From JAAYJK01 sp964501655 (GTDB lineage Bacteria > Bacillota > Syntrophomonadia > Syntrophomonadales > Syntrophomonadaceae), in NCBI GenBank assembly GCA_964501655.1, contig CAZCTN010000009.1, forward strand, positions 1-64,000: a stretch of 64,000 bases of DNA, in the 5' to 3' direction. Position 1 is the first letter of the stretch, and every line of letters starts with the position of its first letter. The notes beneath the pieces were generated by a model that worked only from the letters and a program-made list of their open reading frames with translations, did no database searches and was not told where the DNA came from. Both the position numbers and the translations under genes were made by a program. Of this stretch, positions 18,622 through 26,889 are shown one piece after another.

Positions 18622-20106
18622 ATGTTAGTTTACTGTGATTTTAATCCCGAGCAGTTGTATTATTCCCTGCACGAATTAATCCGCCTGGCTTATCCCGCCT
18701 GCCGGATAATACGGGAGCCCGGGCCAGAGGAGGAGACCAGGATACAGATCAGAATGGAAAGGCGGCCTGGGGCAGCGGTGATAAACGGCGCCATCTTATC
18801 CCCCCAGGGAAATACCGTTCTGAAAAGAGAAGAACAACTGAGGGGTTCGGAAGATGAACAAGAGGGTGAATCCGGCCGGGCGGTCCGCCGGTTTACCTAC
18901 CAGATGCTCTGCCGGCACATTGGAAAAAGCATCAACCCCTACGGGATTCTGACCGGGGTTCGGCCGGTAAAATTGGTGCATCGACTGATGGATGTGGGTT
19001 TTTCCGGGGATAAGATAGAGAAGATTTTAACAGAACACTACCTGCTGGACACAAGAAAAGCCTCCCTGTTGCAGGAAGTGGCCGCCAACAACCGGCCTTA
19101 TCTGCTTTCCCGGGAGCAGGCACAAAAACTGGTCAGCATCTATATCGGCATCCCCTTCTGTCCCAGTCGCTGCAGTTACTGTTCTTTTCCCGGGGCAGTT
19201 TTAAAAAACTATGATCTGGAGATAAAGCCCTTTTTAAAGACCTTGCATTATGAAATGGCTCGAATAGCAAACTATCTGCAACAGCAGGACATATCCATAC
19301 AGACTATCTATATCGGCGGAGGTACCCCTACCGTGCTCTCCGAGACGGATCTGGAGGAGATGCTGGATTTAATCCGGCAGCACTTCATTACTCCGCAAAC
19401 CCGGGAGATCACGGTAGAGGCAGGCAGACCCGATACTTTAAACCCCCTTAAGCTGCATTTGATGAAACAGGCGGGGGTGAATCGGATCTGTGTAAATCCT
19501 CAAACCATGAATGATTCCACCTTAATCCGTATCGGCAGGAATCATGATCAGAAAGGAGTGCTGCGATCGATCGAATGGGTTAGAGAAGCAGGTATTCAAC
19601 AAATTAATATGGATCTAATAGTGGGATTACCGGGAGAGAACCTCCCGGAAAACATTAGCACAGCAGAGAAGATTCTCGAACTGAACCCGGACAACATCAC
19701 GGTCCATACTTTGTCTCTAAAGAGAGGATCTGAAATGGCTGAGACAGAGGAACGGGCCCGGGTGGGCGACCGGGTCAGGGAAGTACAAGAAGGCGTAGAC
19801 TATTACTCCCGTCGTTTGCGGGAAGCTGGTTATCTGCCCTATTACATGTATCGGCAGAAATATATGAAAGCCGGCATGGAAAATACGGGGTATGCCAGGC
19901 CAGGTTATGAATGCCTTTATAATATTCAGATGATAGAGGAACGGCAGACCATCATTGGCCTGGGAGGAGGCGCCGGCAGCAAGTTCATCCGTCCTTTGGA
20001 CTGGCGTCTTTCTGCGGTATACAATCCCAAGAACCCCGCTGCCTACCAGGAATCGGTGGAAAAGCTGATACAACGCAAAGTTGACAAGCTCTGGGCCTTA
20101 AATTAG
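18622..20106 (+). CDS. hemZ: Oxygen-independent coproporphyrinogen III dehydrogenase-like radical SAM enzyme
   Basis: A 494-aa radical SAM protein of the HemZ type. A variable N-terminal domain (1 to about 165) precedes the SAM core with the PFCPSRCSYCSFPG motif (about 180, C-x3-C-x2-C for the 4Fe-4S cluster), YIGGGTPT and VGLPGE. The C-terminal HemN-like domain includes YMYRQKYM and GLGGGAGS. HemZ proteins are linked to anaerobic haem or tetrapyrrole synthesis, but exact chemistry is often unproven. AAAGGGAGA precedes the ATG. The position before hisS-aspS is common in Clostridia. Confidence 0.85.
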   Translation: MLVYCDFNPEQLYYSLHELIRLAYPACRIIREPGPEEETRIQIRMERRPGAAVINGAILSPQGNTVLKREEQLRGSEDEQEGESGRAVRRFTYQMLCRHIGKSINPYGILTGVRPVKLVHRLMDVGFSGDKIEKILTEHYLLDTRKASLLQEVAANNRPYLLSREQAQKLVSIYIGIPFCPSRCSYCSFPGAVLKNYDLEIKPFLKTLHYEMARIANYLQQQDISIQTIYIGGGTPTVLSETDLEEMLDLIRQHFITPQTREITVEAGRPDTLNPLKLHLMKQAGVNRICVNPQTMNDSTLIRIGRNHDQKGVLRSIEWVREAGIQQINMDLIVGLPGENLPENISTAEKILELNPDNITVHTLSLKRGSEMAETEERARVGDRVREVQEGVDYYSRRLREAGYLPYYMYRQKYMKAGMENTGYARPGYECLYNIQMIEERQTIIGLGGGAGSKFIRPLDWRLSAVYNPKNPAAYQESVEKLIQRKVDKLWALN

Positions 20107-20159
20107 AATTATCCAAGGAATGAAAACAATACCTGGCTAATACGGTTCGGAGGAAGTAT

Positions 20160-21428
20160 ATGGCGATAAAAGCCCCCAGAGGTACATATGATATTCTGCC
20201 CGAGGATTCATGCCGGTGGCAGTATATTGAGAGCATCATGAAAGAAACAGCTGAAATCTTCGGTTACCGGGAAATAAGGGTACCAATCTTTGAACATACC
20301 GAGTTGTTTGAACGCGGGGTGGGAGAGACTACTGACATAGTCAGCAAAGAGATGTACACCTTCAACGATAAATCCGGTCGGAGTTTGACCCTGCGCCCCG
20401 AGGGAACTGCATCCTGTGTTCGGGCTTTGATAGAGCACAGCAGCTATGCCGGTTTGCTGCCGGTCAAATGGTATTATACCGGGCCCATGTTCAGGTATGA
20501 TCGTCCCCAGACCGGCAGGTACCGGCAATTTCATCAATTTGGCATTGAAGCCTTTGGCAGTGATAATCCCTACCTTGATGCCGAGGTAATAATGCTCCTG
20601 GTGGAAGTGCTAATGCGATTGGGCCTGGAGGAATATGAACTGCACCTAAATTCGGTAGGCTGTCCCGAATGCCGGAGTATATACCGGCAGATACTGATCG
20701 ATCACATACGGCCTTTTGCCGGTAAATTATGCCCGGACTGTCAGACCAGATATGTCCAGAACCCTTTGCGGGTACTGGATTGCAAGAATGAATCCTGTCA
20801 TCAGGCTATTCAGGGCTATCCCACGCTATACTCGCATCTGTGCGGGGATTGCCGGCAGCACTATCAACAGGTACAGGATACCCTGTCCCAGCATCAGGTT
20901 TCATTCCTTCATGACGACAACCTGGTACGAGGCCTGGACTATTACACCAATACGGCTTTCGAGATTCATATACCGGGTATAGGATCTCAGAGTGCCGTAG
21001 GCGGAGGCGGCAGGTACAATGGATTGGTAAGACAATGCGGCGGACCTGACTTGCCTGGCATAGGATTTGCCCTGGGAATGGAAAGGCTTCTGCTGGCAGT
21101 GGATAAACGGGGAGAAAAACTCCCCCGGACTGCAGAAGCGGATGTTTTTATAGTGGTTATGGACCCGGCTTACGAAGCTGAGGGGATGAAAGTATTACAG
21201 CAGCTGCGCCAAGCAGGGATTAAGACGGAAAAAGACTATAACCACCGTAAGGCCAAGGCACAGATGAAGTACGCAGACAAGATCGGAGCCCGAGTGGTAA
21301 TTATGATTGGAGAAGAAGAGCTGCAAAAGGGTTTTTTGACCTTGAGGAATATGCGTACCAAGGAACAGTTTCAGGTGGCCGGTACAGATATGCTGCGCAG
21401 TGTAAGCAGAACTTTGCTGATAGATTAG
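20160..21428 (+). CDS. hisS: Histidyl-tRNA synthetase
   Basis: A 422-aa class II synthetase. Visible: motif 2 TGPMFRYDRPQTGRYRQFHQ, the histidine-specific LVRGLDYYT and GGGGRYNGL, motif 3 GIGFALGMERL, and a C-terminal anticodon-binding domain. Unlike many, it carries a four-Cys insertion (CPEC...CPDC...CKNESC...CGDC, about 170-235) that looks zinc-binding and is seen in some Firmicute HisRS. No T-box precedes it. GGAGG is upstream of the ATG, and aspS starts 14 nt after the stop. Confidence 0.95.
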   Translation: MAIKAPRGTYDILPEDSCRWQYIESIMKETAEIFGYREIRVPIFEHTELFERGVGETTDIVSKEMYTFNDKSGRSLTLRPEGTASCVRALIEHSSYAGLLPVKWYYTGPMFRYDRPQTGRYRQFHQFGIEAFGSDNPYLDAEVIMLLVEVLMRLGLEEYELHLNSVGCPECRSIYRQILIDHIRPFAGKLCPDCQTRYVQNPLRVLDCKNESCHQAIQGYPTLYSHLCGDCRQHYQQVQDTLSQHQVSFLHDDNLVRGLDYYTNTAFEIHIPGIGSQSAVGGGGRYNGLVRQCGGPDLPGIGFALGMERLLLAVDKRGEKLPRTAEADVFIVVMDPAYEAEGMKVLQQLRQAGIKTEKDYNHRKAKAQMKYADKIGARVVIMIGEEELQKGFLTLRNMRTKEQFQVAGTDMLRSVSRTLLID

Positions 21429-21442
21429 GAGGATTAAGGCGG

Positions 21443-23203
21443 ATGAAAAGAACTCATGATGCTGCTAGCCTGAATGTAAATGATGTTGGGGTCGAAGTGG
21501 GTTTGAATGGCTGGGTGGACGGCCGAAGAGATCATGGCGGACTTATATTTATTGATTTGCGTGACCGGTCGGGTATAATCCAGATAGTATTCAGCCCGGA
21601 AGTGAATAAGGAAGCCTTCCATCTGGCTGAGCAGGTAAGGAGCGAATATGTAGTAGGAATACAGGGAAGGGTAAGCCGAAGGCCTGAAGACACGGAAAAC
21701 CTCAACCTGAAGACCGGAAAGATCGAAATCTATGTTGAAACCATGGAAATAATGAATCCGGCCAAGACGCCTCCCTTTTATATTGAAGACGGTATAGAAG
21801 TAGACGAAAACCTGCGCCTTAAACATCGCTATCTGGATTTGCGGCGGGGAGAAATGAGGGAGAACCTCATGCTCAGGCACCGGGTAGTTAAAACTATGCG
21901 TGATTTCCTGGACGCAAAGGGGTTTGTGGAGATAGAAACCCCCATTCTCACCAAGAGCAGCCCTGAAGGCGCCCGGGATTATCTGGTTCCCAGCCGAATC
22001 CATCAGGGCGAATTCTTTGCTTTGCCTCAATCACCGCAGATATTCAAGCAACTGCTTATGGTAGCGGGCATGGAAAAATATTTCCAGGTAGCCAGGTGCT
22101 TTAGGGATGAAGATCTGAGGGCGGACCGGCAGCCGGAGTTCACTCAACTGGATATTGAAATGTCTTTTATAGATGAAGAAGATATAATGACCCTGATGGA
22201 AGAAATGATGGCCCTGATATTCAAAAAGGGACTAAATAAGGATATCAGCATCCCTTTTCCCCGGCTTTCCTATGATGAGGCCATGAGCAAATATGGCAGT
22301 GACGCCCCGGATCTAAGGTTTGGACTGGAAATTGTAGATTTGAGCGATATCTTGTCTCAGGTTCAGTTCCAGGTATTTTCCAGCGCTCTTAAATCGGGGG
22401 GAGTGGTAAGGGCTATCAATGCCAAAGGCTGTGCCTCATTCAAACGCCGGGAGATAGATAATTTAGGGCAAATGGCAGTTGAATATGGTGCCAAAGGCAT
22501 GGCCTGGATGGTAGTCACTGAGAACGAACTGAAATCACCCATTACCAAGTTTTTAAGTGCAGAGGAAATAGAGCAGATACTTCAAGCCATGTCGGCTGAC
22601 CCCGGAGACCTGATAATATTCGGGGCTGACAGCCATCAAGTAGTATCCAGGGTCTTAGGATTTCTGAGGCTGGAATTGGCTCGGAGACTGGAGCTGATTG
22701 ATCGGAATGAACTCAACTTCGCCTGGATCTATGACTTTCCCCTGTTTGAATATGACCAGGAGGAAGAGCGTTATGCAGCCGTTCATCATATGTTTACCTG
22801 TCCCCGTTCATCGGACCTGGATAAGCTGGAAAGCAACCCCGGGGCAGTCAAAGCCAGAGCATATGATCTGGTCTTGAACGGAACTGAAATAGGGGGAGGC
22901 AGCATAAGAATACACAAAAGAGAGTGGCAGGAAAAGGTGTTCTCATTGCTGGGTATGTCCGGGGAAGAAGTGCGGGATAAATTCGGATACATGCTGGATG
23001 CTTTTGAATATGGCACTCCCCCCCACGGAGGCATAGCCTTTGGCATAGACCGCCTGGTTATGATTATGGGAGGCAGAAACAGTATCCGTGACGTTATTGC
23101 CTTCCCCAAAACCCAGAGTGCTTCCTGTCCTTTGACCAATGCACCATCTGAAGTCAGCAGTAAACAGCTTAGAGAACTGGCGCTTAGAATCCGGGACAAG
23201 TAA
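21443..23203 (+). CDS. aspS: Aspartyl-tRNA synthetase
   Basis: A 586-aa bacterial-type AspRS: N-terminal OB-fold anticodon domain (GWVDGRRDHGG), class II core with motif 2 (FRDEDLRADRQPEFTQLD), a bacterial GAD insertion in the middle, and motif 3 (GIAFGIDRLVM). Whether it is discriminating or also charges tRNA-Asn cannot be read here, since the partner GatCAB genes are not in the window. AGGAGG precedes the ATG; last gene before the 6S RNA. Confidence 0.95.
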   Translation: MKRTHDAASLNVNDVGVEVGLNGWVDGRRDHGGLIFIDLRDRSGIIQIVFSPEVNKEAFHLAEQVRSEYVVGIQGRVSRRPEDTENLNLKTGKIEIYVETMEIMNPAKTPPFYIEDGIEVDENLRLKHRYLDLRRGEMRENLMLRHRVVKTMRDFLDAKGFVEIETPILTKSSPEGARDYLVPSRIHQGEFFALPQSPQIFKQLLMVAGMEKYFQVARCFRDEDLRADRQPEFTQLDIEMSFIDEEDIMTLMEEMMALIFKKGLNKDISIPFPRLSYDEAMSKYGSDAPDLRFGLEIVDLSDILSQVQFQVFSSALKSGGVVRAINAKGCASFKRREIDNLGQMAVEYGAKGMAWMVVTENELKSPITKFLSAEEIEQILQAMSADPGDLIIFGADSHQVVSRVLGFLRLELARRLELIDRNELNFAWIYDFPLFEYDQEEERYAAVHHMFTCPRSSDLDKLESNPGAVKARAYDLVLNGTEIGGGSIRIHKREWQEKVFSLLGMSGEEVRDKFGYMLDAFEYGTPPHGGIAFGIDRLVMIMGGRNSIRDVIAFPKTQSASCPLTNAPSEVSSKQLRELALRIRDK

Positions 23204-23243
23204 GATAAATTGTCCCTGGATGATAATAACAGCCCCGGCTTTC

Positions 23244-23272
23244 TTGCTGAAAAGGCGATTCTGTGGTATATT
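23244..23272 (+). promoter_or_regulatory. Promoter of the 6S RNA
   Basis: TTGCTG (23244-23249), a 17-nt spacer and TATATT (23267-23272). The predicted start is about 23279, which gives an RNA of about 195 nt ending in the terminator, the expected 6S size. Confidence 0.65.
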
Positions 23273-23278
23273 TTTGCT

Positions 23279-23474
23279 AACCAGAGATTGAACGAGAATC
23301 CCTGCTGTGTACGTGAGAAGCCGGAAAAGTTTTTCCAACACCAACACTTAGGGAGCCTGAACTCCGCATAAGGCCTGCATGCCCTGTATTGGGACCCATA
23401 AATTATGCGGGAAGGCACCCACCTGCAAAGCAGGTTAAACCCACGGCGACCACGGCTCGGTGGGGTGTTTTTTT
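23279..23474 (+). ncRNA. ssrS: 6S RNA
   Basis: A regulator that sequesters sigma-A RNA polymerase by mimicking an open promoter. The location between aspS and a yrvM/tcdA gene is exactly that of Bacillus 6S-1 (bsrA). Structure seen: an 8-bp helix CCGCATAA/TTATGCGG (23364-23371 with 23403-23410); a hairpin ACCTGC-AAA-GCAGGT (23421-23435) followed by TTAAACCCACGGCG, resembling the conserved 3' half of 6S; and a terminator CCCAC/GTGGG (23440-23464) with seven Ts. I could not confirm the terminal closing stem by eye. Confidence 0.72.
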
Positions 23475-23499
23475 GCATAATAAAGCGAGATGATGGTCC

Positions 23500-23550
23500 T
23501 TGCAGCGGTGGATGGAAACTACTAATGCAGTTTCGCCCGACCCTTAAGAT
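23500..23550 (+). repeat. Dispersed palindromic repeat, copy 3 (diverged)
   Basis: TTGCAGCGGTGG-ATGGAAACT-ACTAAT-GCAGTTTCG-CCCGA is the most diverged copy of the family at 3589 and 18554. The GAAACT...AGTTTC pairing is kept around a larger loop. It lies just after the 6S RNA terminator and before the tcdA-like gene. Confidence 0.5.
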
Positions 23551-23601
23551 CAGAACCCCGCAGTTAGTTATTCAATAACCAGACGAGGTCGATGGCGGCT
23601 T

Positions 23602-24321
23602 ATGAACAGGACAGACAGTTATTTTCAAAGTACCCGGCTCTTGCTGGGCCGCGCAGGAATGGAAAAGCTGCAGCAATCCAGGATTGCAGTGGTTGGATTA
23701 GGCGGAGTCGGTTCCCATGCAGCCGAAGCATTATGCCGTTGCGGCATAGGTAGCATTAGTATGATTGATTTCGATCGGGTTGAGGCTAGTAATATCAACC
23801 GGCAGCTGCCGGCTCTCAGTTCTACCCTGGGCCGTTACAAAACCGAGGTTATGGCTGAAAGGATGAAGCAGATCAACCCTGATCTGGATATTAACTGCTT
23901 TACCTGCCGTTATGGCCAGGAAAACAGCTTCCTGATCAACAGGGAAAGCTGTGATTATGTAGTGGACGCTATCGACTCCATTAAGGATAAAATTCACCTG
24001 ATCAAGACCTGCCTGGAACAAGAAATTCCCATTATCAGCTCCATGGGTACTGCCAATCGGATTGACCCTTCCCTGCTCAAGATAGCAGATATCAAAGACA
24101 CCAGTATATGTCCGGTAGCTCGTCGGGTAAGGCGTGAGCTGCGAAAACAGGGCATTTATTCCGGGCTTACCGTGGTATATTCCATGGAGGCGCCTTTGCT
24201 GAAGGGATCAGAAATGGGCAGTGCAGTATATGTGACTGCCTCAGCAGGATTACTTCTGGCAGCTCATACTGTCAACTGTATTTCGGGACAGTATGAAAGA
24301 ACCATTCGAGAGGATGGGTGA
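23602..24321 (+). CDS. tcdA: ThiF/E1-like enzyme, tRNA threonylcarbamoyladenosine dehydratase type
   Basis: A 239-aa protein, Bacillus YrvM-like. TcdA uses ATP to cyclise t6A37 to ct6A in tRNA. The nucleotide-binding GLGGVGSHAAEAL (about 33-45) is followed by DFDRVEASNINRQ, the E1-family adenylation region, and DAIDSIKDK. Unlike ThiF it has no ThiS partner nearby. GAGG lies upstream of the ATG. Its end overlaps the ribosome binding region of the next gene. Confidence 0.85.
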   Translation: MNRTDSYFQSTRLLLGRAGMEKLQQSRIAVVGLGGVGSHAAEALCRCGIGSISMIDFDRVEASNINRQLPALSSTLGRYKTEVMAERMKQINPDLDINCFTCRYGQENSFLINRESCDYVVDAIDSIKDKIHLIKTCLEQEIPIISSMGTANRIDPSLLKIADIKDTSICPVARRVRRELRKQGIYSGLTVVYSMEAPLLKGSEMGSAVYVTASAGLLLAAHTVNCISGQYERTIREDG

Positions 24322-24322
24322 T

Positions 24323-24997
24323 ATGAGCTCTGGCCAAACTGTCATAACCGAGATATATGCCCGGCTGTTGAGCCATTATGGTCCCCGGAACTGGTGGCCG
24401 GCTGAGAGCCGGTTGGAGGTAATAATCGGTGCCATACTGACTCAGGCCGTAGCCTGGAAAAACGTAGAGAAGGCCATAAACAACTTGAAAGCGAAAGAGC
24501 TTCTGACTTATCACCGGCTGTTGCAGGTGCCGGAGGAGGATCTGGCAGCATTGATAAAACCAGCTCTATACCATCGGCAGAAAGCCAGAAAAATCAAAAC
24601 CATGCTGAACTATCTGGAGAATGAATTTCAGGGCAACCTGGATCTTATGTTCGAGACCCCCTGGCTGGATTTGAGACAACAGCTGCTTGGCCTTTGGGGG
24701 ATAGGATCAGAGACCGCAGACTCAATACTGTTATATGCCGGGGATAAGCCGGTATTTGTTGTAGATGCCTATACCAGAAGAATATTCAGTCGTCTGGGCA
24801 TGGTTGAGGAGAATATAAGTTACGGGCAGATGCAGGATTTTATGCATGAAAATGTTGATGCCGATGTCTATATCTATAATGAATTTCATGCTCTGCTGGT
24901 GGCCCTGGGGGCAGAATGCTGCGGCAAAAAACGGACTCAGTGTTTAATATGCCCTCTGAATAGCTTATGCAAACAATATCCGTATTTGCAGGAATAA
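24323..24997 (+). CDS. HhH-GPD DNA glycosylase, endonuclease III-like, catalytic Lys replaced
   Basis: A 224-aa base-excision repair enzyme. The helix-hairpin-helix LLGLWGIGSETAD (about 121-133) carries Glu where endonuclease III has its catalytic Lys (GRKTA). The catalytic Asp is kept (FVVDAYTRR). The C-terminus has the Fe-S loop C-x6-C-x2-C-x5-C. Loss of Lys suggests a monofunctional glycosylase, as in the MagIII (3-methyladenine) group, rather than a bifunctional lyase. I chose the ATG at 24323, just past the tcdA stop; in-frame ATGs at 24293 and 24314 overlap tcdA. Confidence 0.85.
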   Translation: MSSGQTVITEIYARLLSHYGPRNWWPAESRLEVIIGAILTQAVAWKNVEKAINNLKAKELLTYHRLLQVPEEDLAALIKPALYHRQKARKIKTMLNYLENEFQGNLDLMFETPWLDLRQQLLGLWGIGSETADSILLYAGDKPVFVVDAYTRRIFSRLGMVEENISYGQMQDFMHENVDADVYIYNEFHALLVALGAECCGKKRTQCLICPLNSLCKQYPYLQE

Positions 24998-25016
24998 GAA
25001 AACAGGAGGTAGAATA

Positions 25017-26318
25017 ATGACTTATTGGGATAAAGAAAAGGAATGTATGCCGCGAGAGTATTTGGAAAAACTGCAGTTGAGAAGACTGCAGGAAACAGTA
25101 TATCGGGCTTATGCATTTGTCCCTGCTTATAAAGAAAAAATGGAGCAGGTGGGAGTGAAACCTGAGGATATCAGAAGCATAGAAGACATTAAGCTGCTCC
25201 CTTTTACCACCAAGCAGGATCTAAGGGATAATTATCCCTTCGGACTGTTTGCAGTGCCTATGAGCGACGTGGTCCGGATACATTCATCTTCCGGAACGAC
25301 TGGAAAACCAACTGTAGTTGGATACACCAGCAAAGATATTGATAGCTGGGCCGAATTAATGGCCAGAGCTCTGTACAGTGCTGGAGCCAGCAGGTATTCA
25401 GTTATACAGAACTCCTATGGATACGGGCTTTTTACCGGAGGACTGGGGGCTCATTACGGGGCTGAGAAAATAGGAGCTTCGGTTATACCCACCTCAGGAG
25501 GCAATACCCGCCGGCAAATAATGCTGATGCAGGATTTCGGCAGCAGTATCCTGACCTGTACCCCCTCCTACGCCCTCTTCATGTATGAGGTCATGAGGGA
25601 AATGGGAATTAAGCCTTCGGACTTGAAGCTGAAGGCCGGTGTATTTGGTGCGGAACCATGGTCGGAGAATATGCGCCGCGAGATTGAAAACAAACTGGAA
25701 ATTGATGCCTACGATATATATGGATTGAGTGAAATAGTAGGTCCCGGGGTAGCAATAGAATGCAACGTTAAGAATGGACTGCACATAGCTGAGGATCATT
25801 TTATTCCTGAGATTATAGACCCCGAGACCTGTGCGGTAATGCCTGAGGGTGAGGCGGGCGAACTGGTCTTGACTACCATTACCAAGGAAGCCCTGCCCAT
25901 GATTAGATACCGTACCCGGGATTTGAGCACCTTGAATCTGGCAACCTGTGATTGCGGAAGAACTCATGCCCGGATGAGGAAGGTGCTGGGGCGTTCTGAT
26001 GATATGGTTATCATCCGGGGAGTCAATGTATTCCCCTCCATGGTTGAAAGCGTACTCCTGAATATTCCGGGAGTTGAACCTCATTACCTGTTAGTGGTGG
26101 ATAGAAGGGATAATCTGGATGAACTTGAAGTTCATGTAGAGGTATCTGAACAGGTGTTCAGTGATGAAGTCAGGAAAATGGAGAACCTGGGCCTGCAAAT
26201 AGGCCGGGAGTTGGAGAGTGCACTAGGGATAGCGGTCAAGGTGCGTCTGGTAGAACATAAGACTATTGAAAGAAGCGAGGGAAAAGCTAAAAGAGTAATC
26301 GATAAAAGGAATATTTAA
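25017..26318 (+). CDS. paaK: Phenylacetate-CoA ligase family protein
   Basis: A 433-aa AMP-forming ligase activating phenylacetate (or a related aryl acid) to its CoA thioester. Motifs: HSSSGTTGKPTVVGYT (P-loop, about 90-105), YGLSEIVGPGV (about 238) and RTRDLS. The C-terminal AMP-binding cap follows. In anaerobes PaaK next to a small ACT protein is a recurring pair linked to aromatic amino acid fermentation through aryl-pyruvates. The ACT gene follows by 13 nt. AGGAGG precedes the ATG. Confidence 0.93.
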   Translation: MTYWDKEKECMPREYLEKLQLRRLQETVYRAYAFVPAYKEKMEQVGVKPEDIRSIEDIKLLPFTTKQDLRDNYPFGLFAVPMSDVVRIHSSSGTTGKPTVVGYTSKDIDSWAELMARALYSAGASRYSVIQNSYGYGLFTGGLGAHYGAEKIGASVIPTSGGNTRRQIMLMQDFGSSILTCTPSYALFMYEVMREMGIKPSDLKLKAGVFGAEPWSENMRREIENKLEIDAYDIYGLSEIVGPGVAIECNVKNGLHIAEDHFIPEIIDPETCAVMPEGEAGELVLTTITKEALPMIRYRTRDLSTLNLATCDCGRTHARMRKVLGRSDDMVIIRGVNVFPSMVESVLLNIPGVEPHYLLVVDRRDNLDELEVHVEVSEQVFSDEVRKMENLGLQIGRELESALGIAVKVRLVEHKTIERSEGKAKRVIDKRNI

Positions 26319-26331
26319 AGGAGGCAAAGTT

Positions 26332-26760
26332 ATGGCAAAGCAGATATCTGTATTCCTGGAGAACAAGGTGGGACGACTGGCTCATGTTACCAGGGTGTTG
26401 GGTGAAGCCGGAATTAATATACGGGCCTTATCCATAGCCGATACTTCAGATTTCGGCATACTCAGACTGATAGTCAATGATCCGGCTAAAGCCTACCAGG
26501 TTTTAAAGGATGCCCGGTTTACCGTCAGCGAAACAGAAGTAATAGCGGTACAAGTGCCTGACTCACCCGGCGGACTGGCTTCGGTTCTTGAACAGATGAC
26601 TGAGCAAGAGCTGAGCATCGAATACCTTTATGCTTTCCTGGGAACCAGAGGTGATGATGCCCTGGTAATATTCAAGGTGGAGGATATTGCCAAAGCCAGA
26701 AAAATATTTAACGAAAAGGGAATCAAGTTCCTGGATGAAAGTACCCTGTATAAACTTTAG
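26332..26760 (+). CDS. Tandem ACT-domain protein
   Basis: A 142-aa protein made of two ACT domains (about 1-70 and 71-142; QISVFLENKVGRLAHVT starts the first, VQVPDSPGGLASVL the second). No catalytic domain is present. ACT domains bind amino acids, so it probably acts as a sensor or regulator for the PaaK upstream, a pairing common in Clostridia and archaea. A strong AAGGAGG precedes the ATG, and a terminator follows. Confidence 0.88.
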   Translation: MAKQISVFLENKVGRLAHVTRVLGEAGINIRALSIADTSDFGILRLIVNDPAKAYQVLKDARFTVSETEVIAVQVPDSPGGLASVLEQMTEQELSIEYLYAFLGTRGDDALVIFKVEDIAKARKIFNEKGIKFLDESTLYKL

Positions 26761-26801
26761 CCCTGGCAGTATTCTAAACCATGGCCAGGATAAATATTAT
26801 T

Positions 26802-26840
26802 AAGGTAGCAAGCGTATAAGCGCTCTACCTTTTATTTTTT
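26802..26840 (+). terminator. Rho-independent terminator after the paaK-ACT genes
   Basis: AAGGTAG (26802-26808) pairs with CTACCTT (26825-26831). An inner AGCG/CGCT pairing extends the stem, and TTATTTTTT follows directly. Confidence 0.88.
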
Positions 26841-26889
26841 GGTACAGGCGGGGTGGCTTTCTGAAAGTGATATTGGGAGGTGAGCAGGA

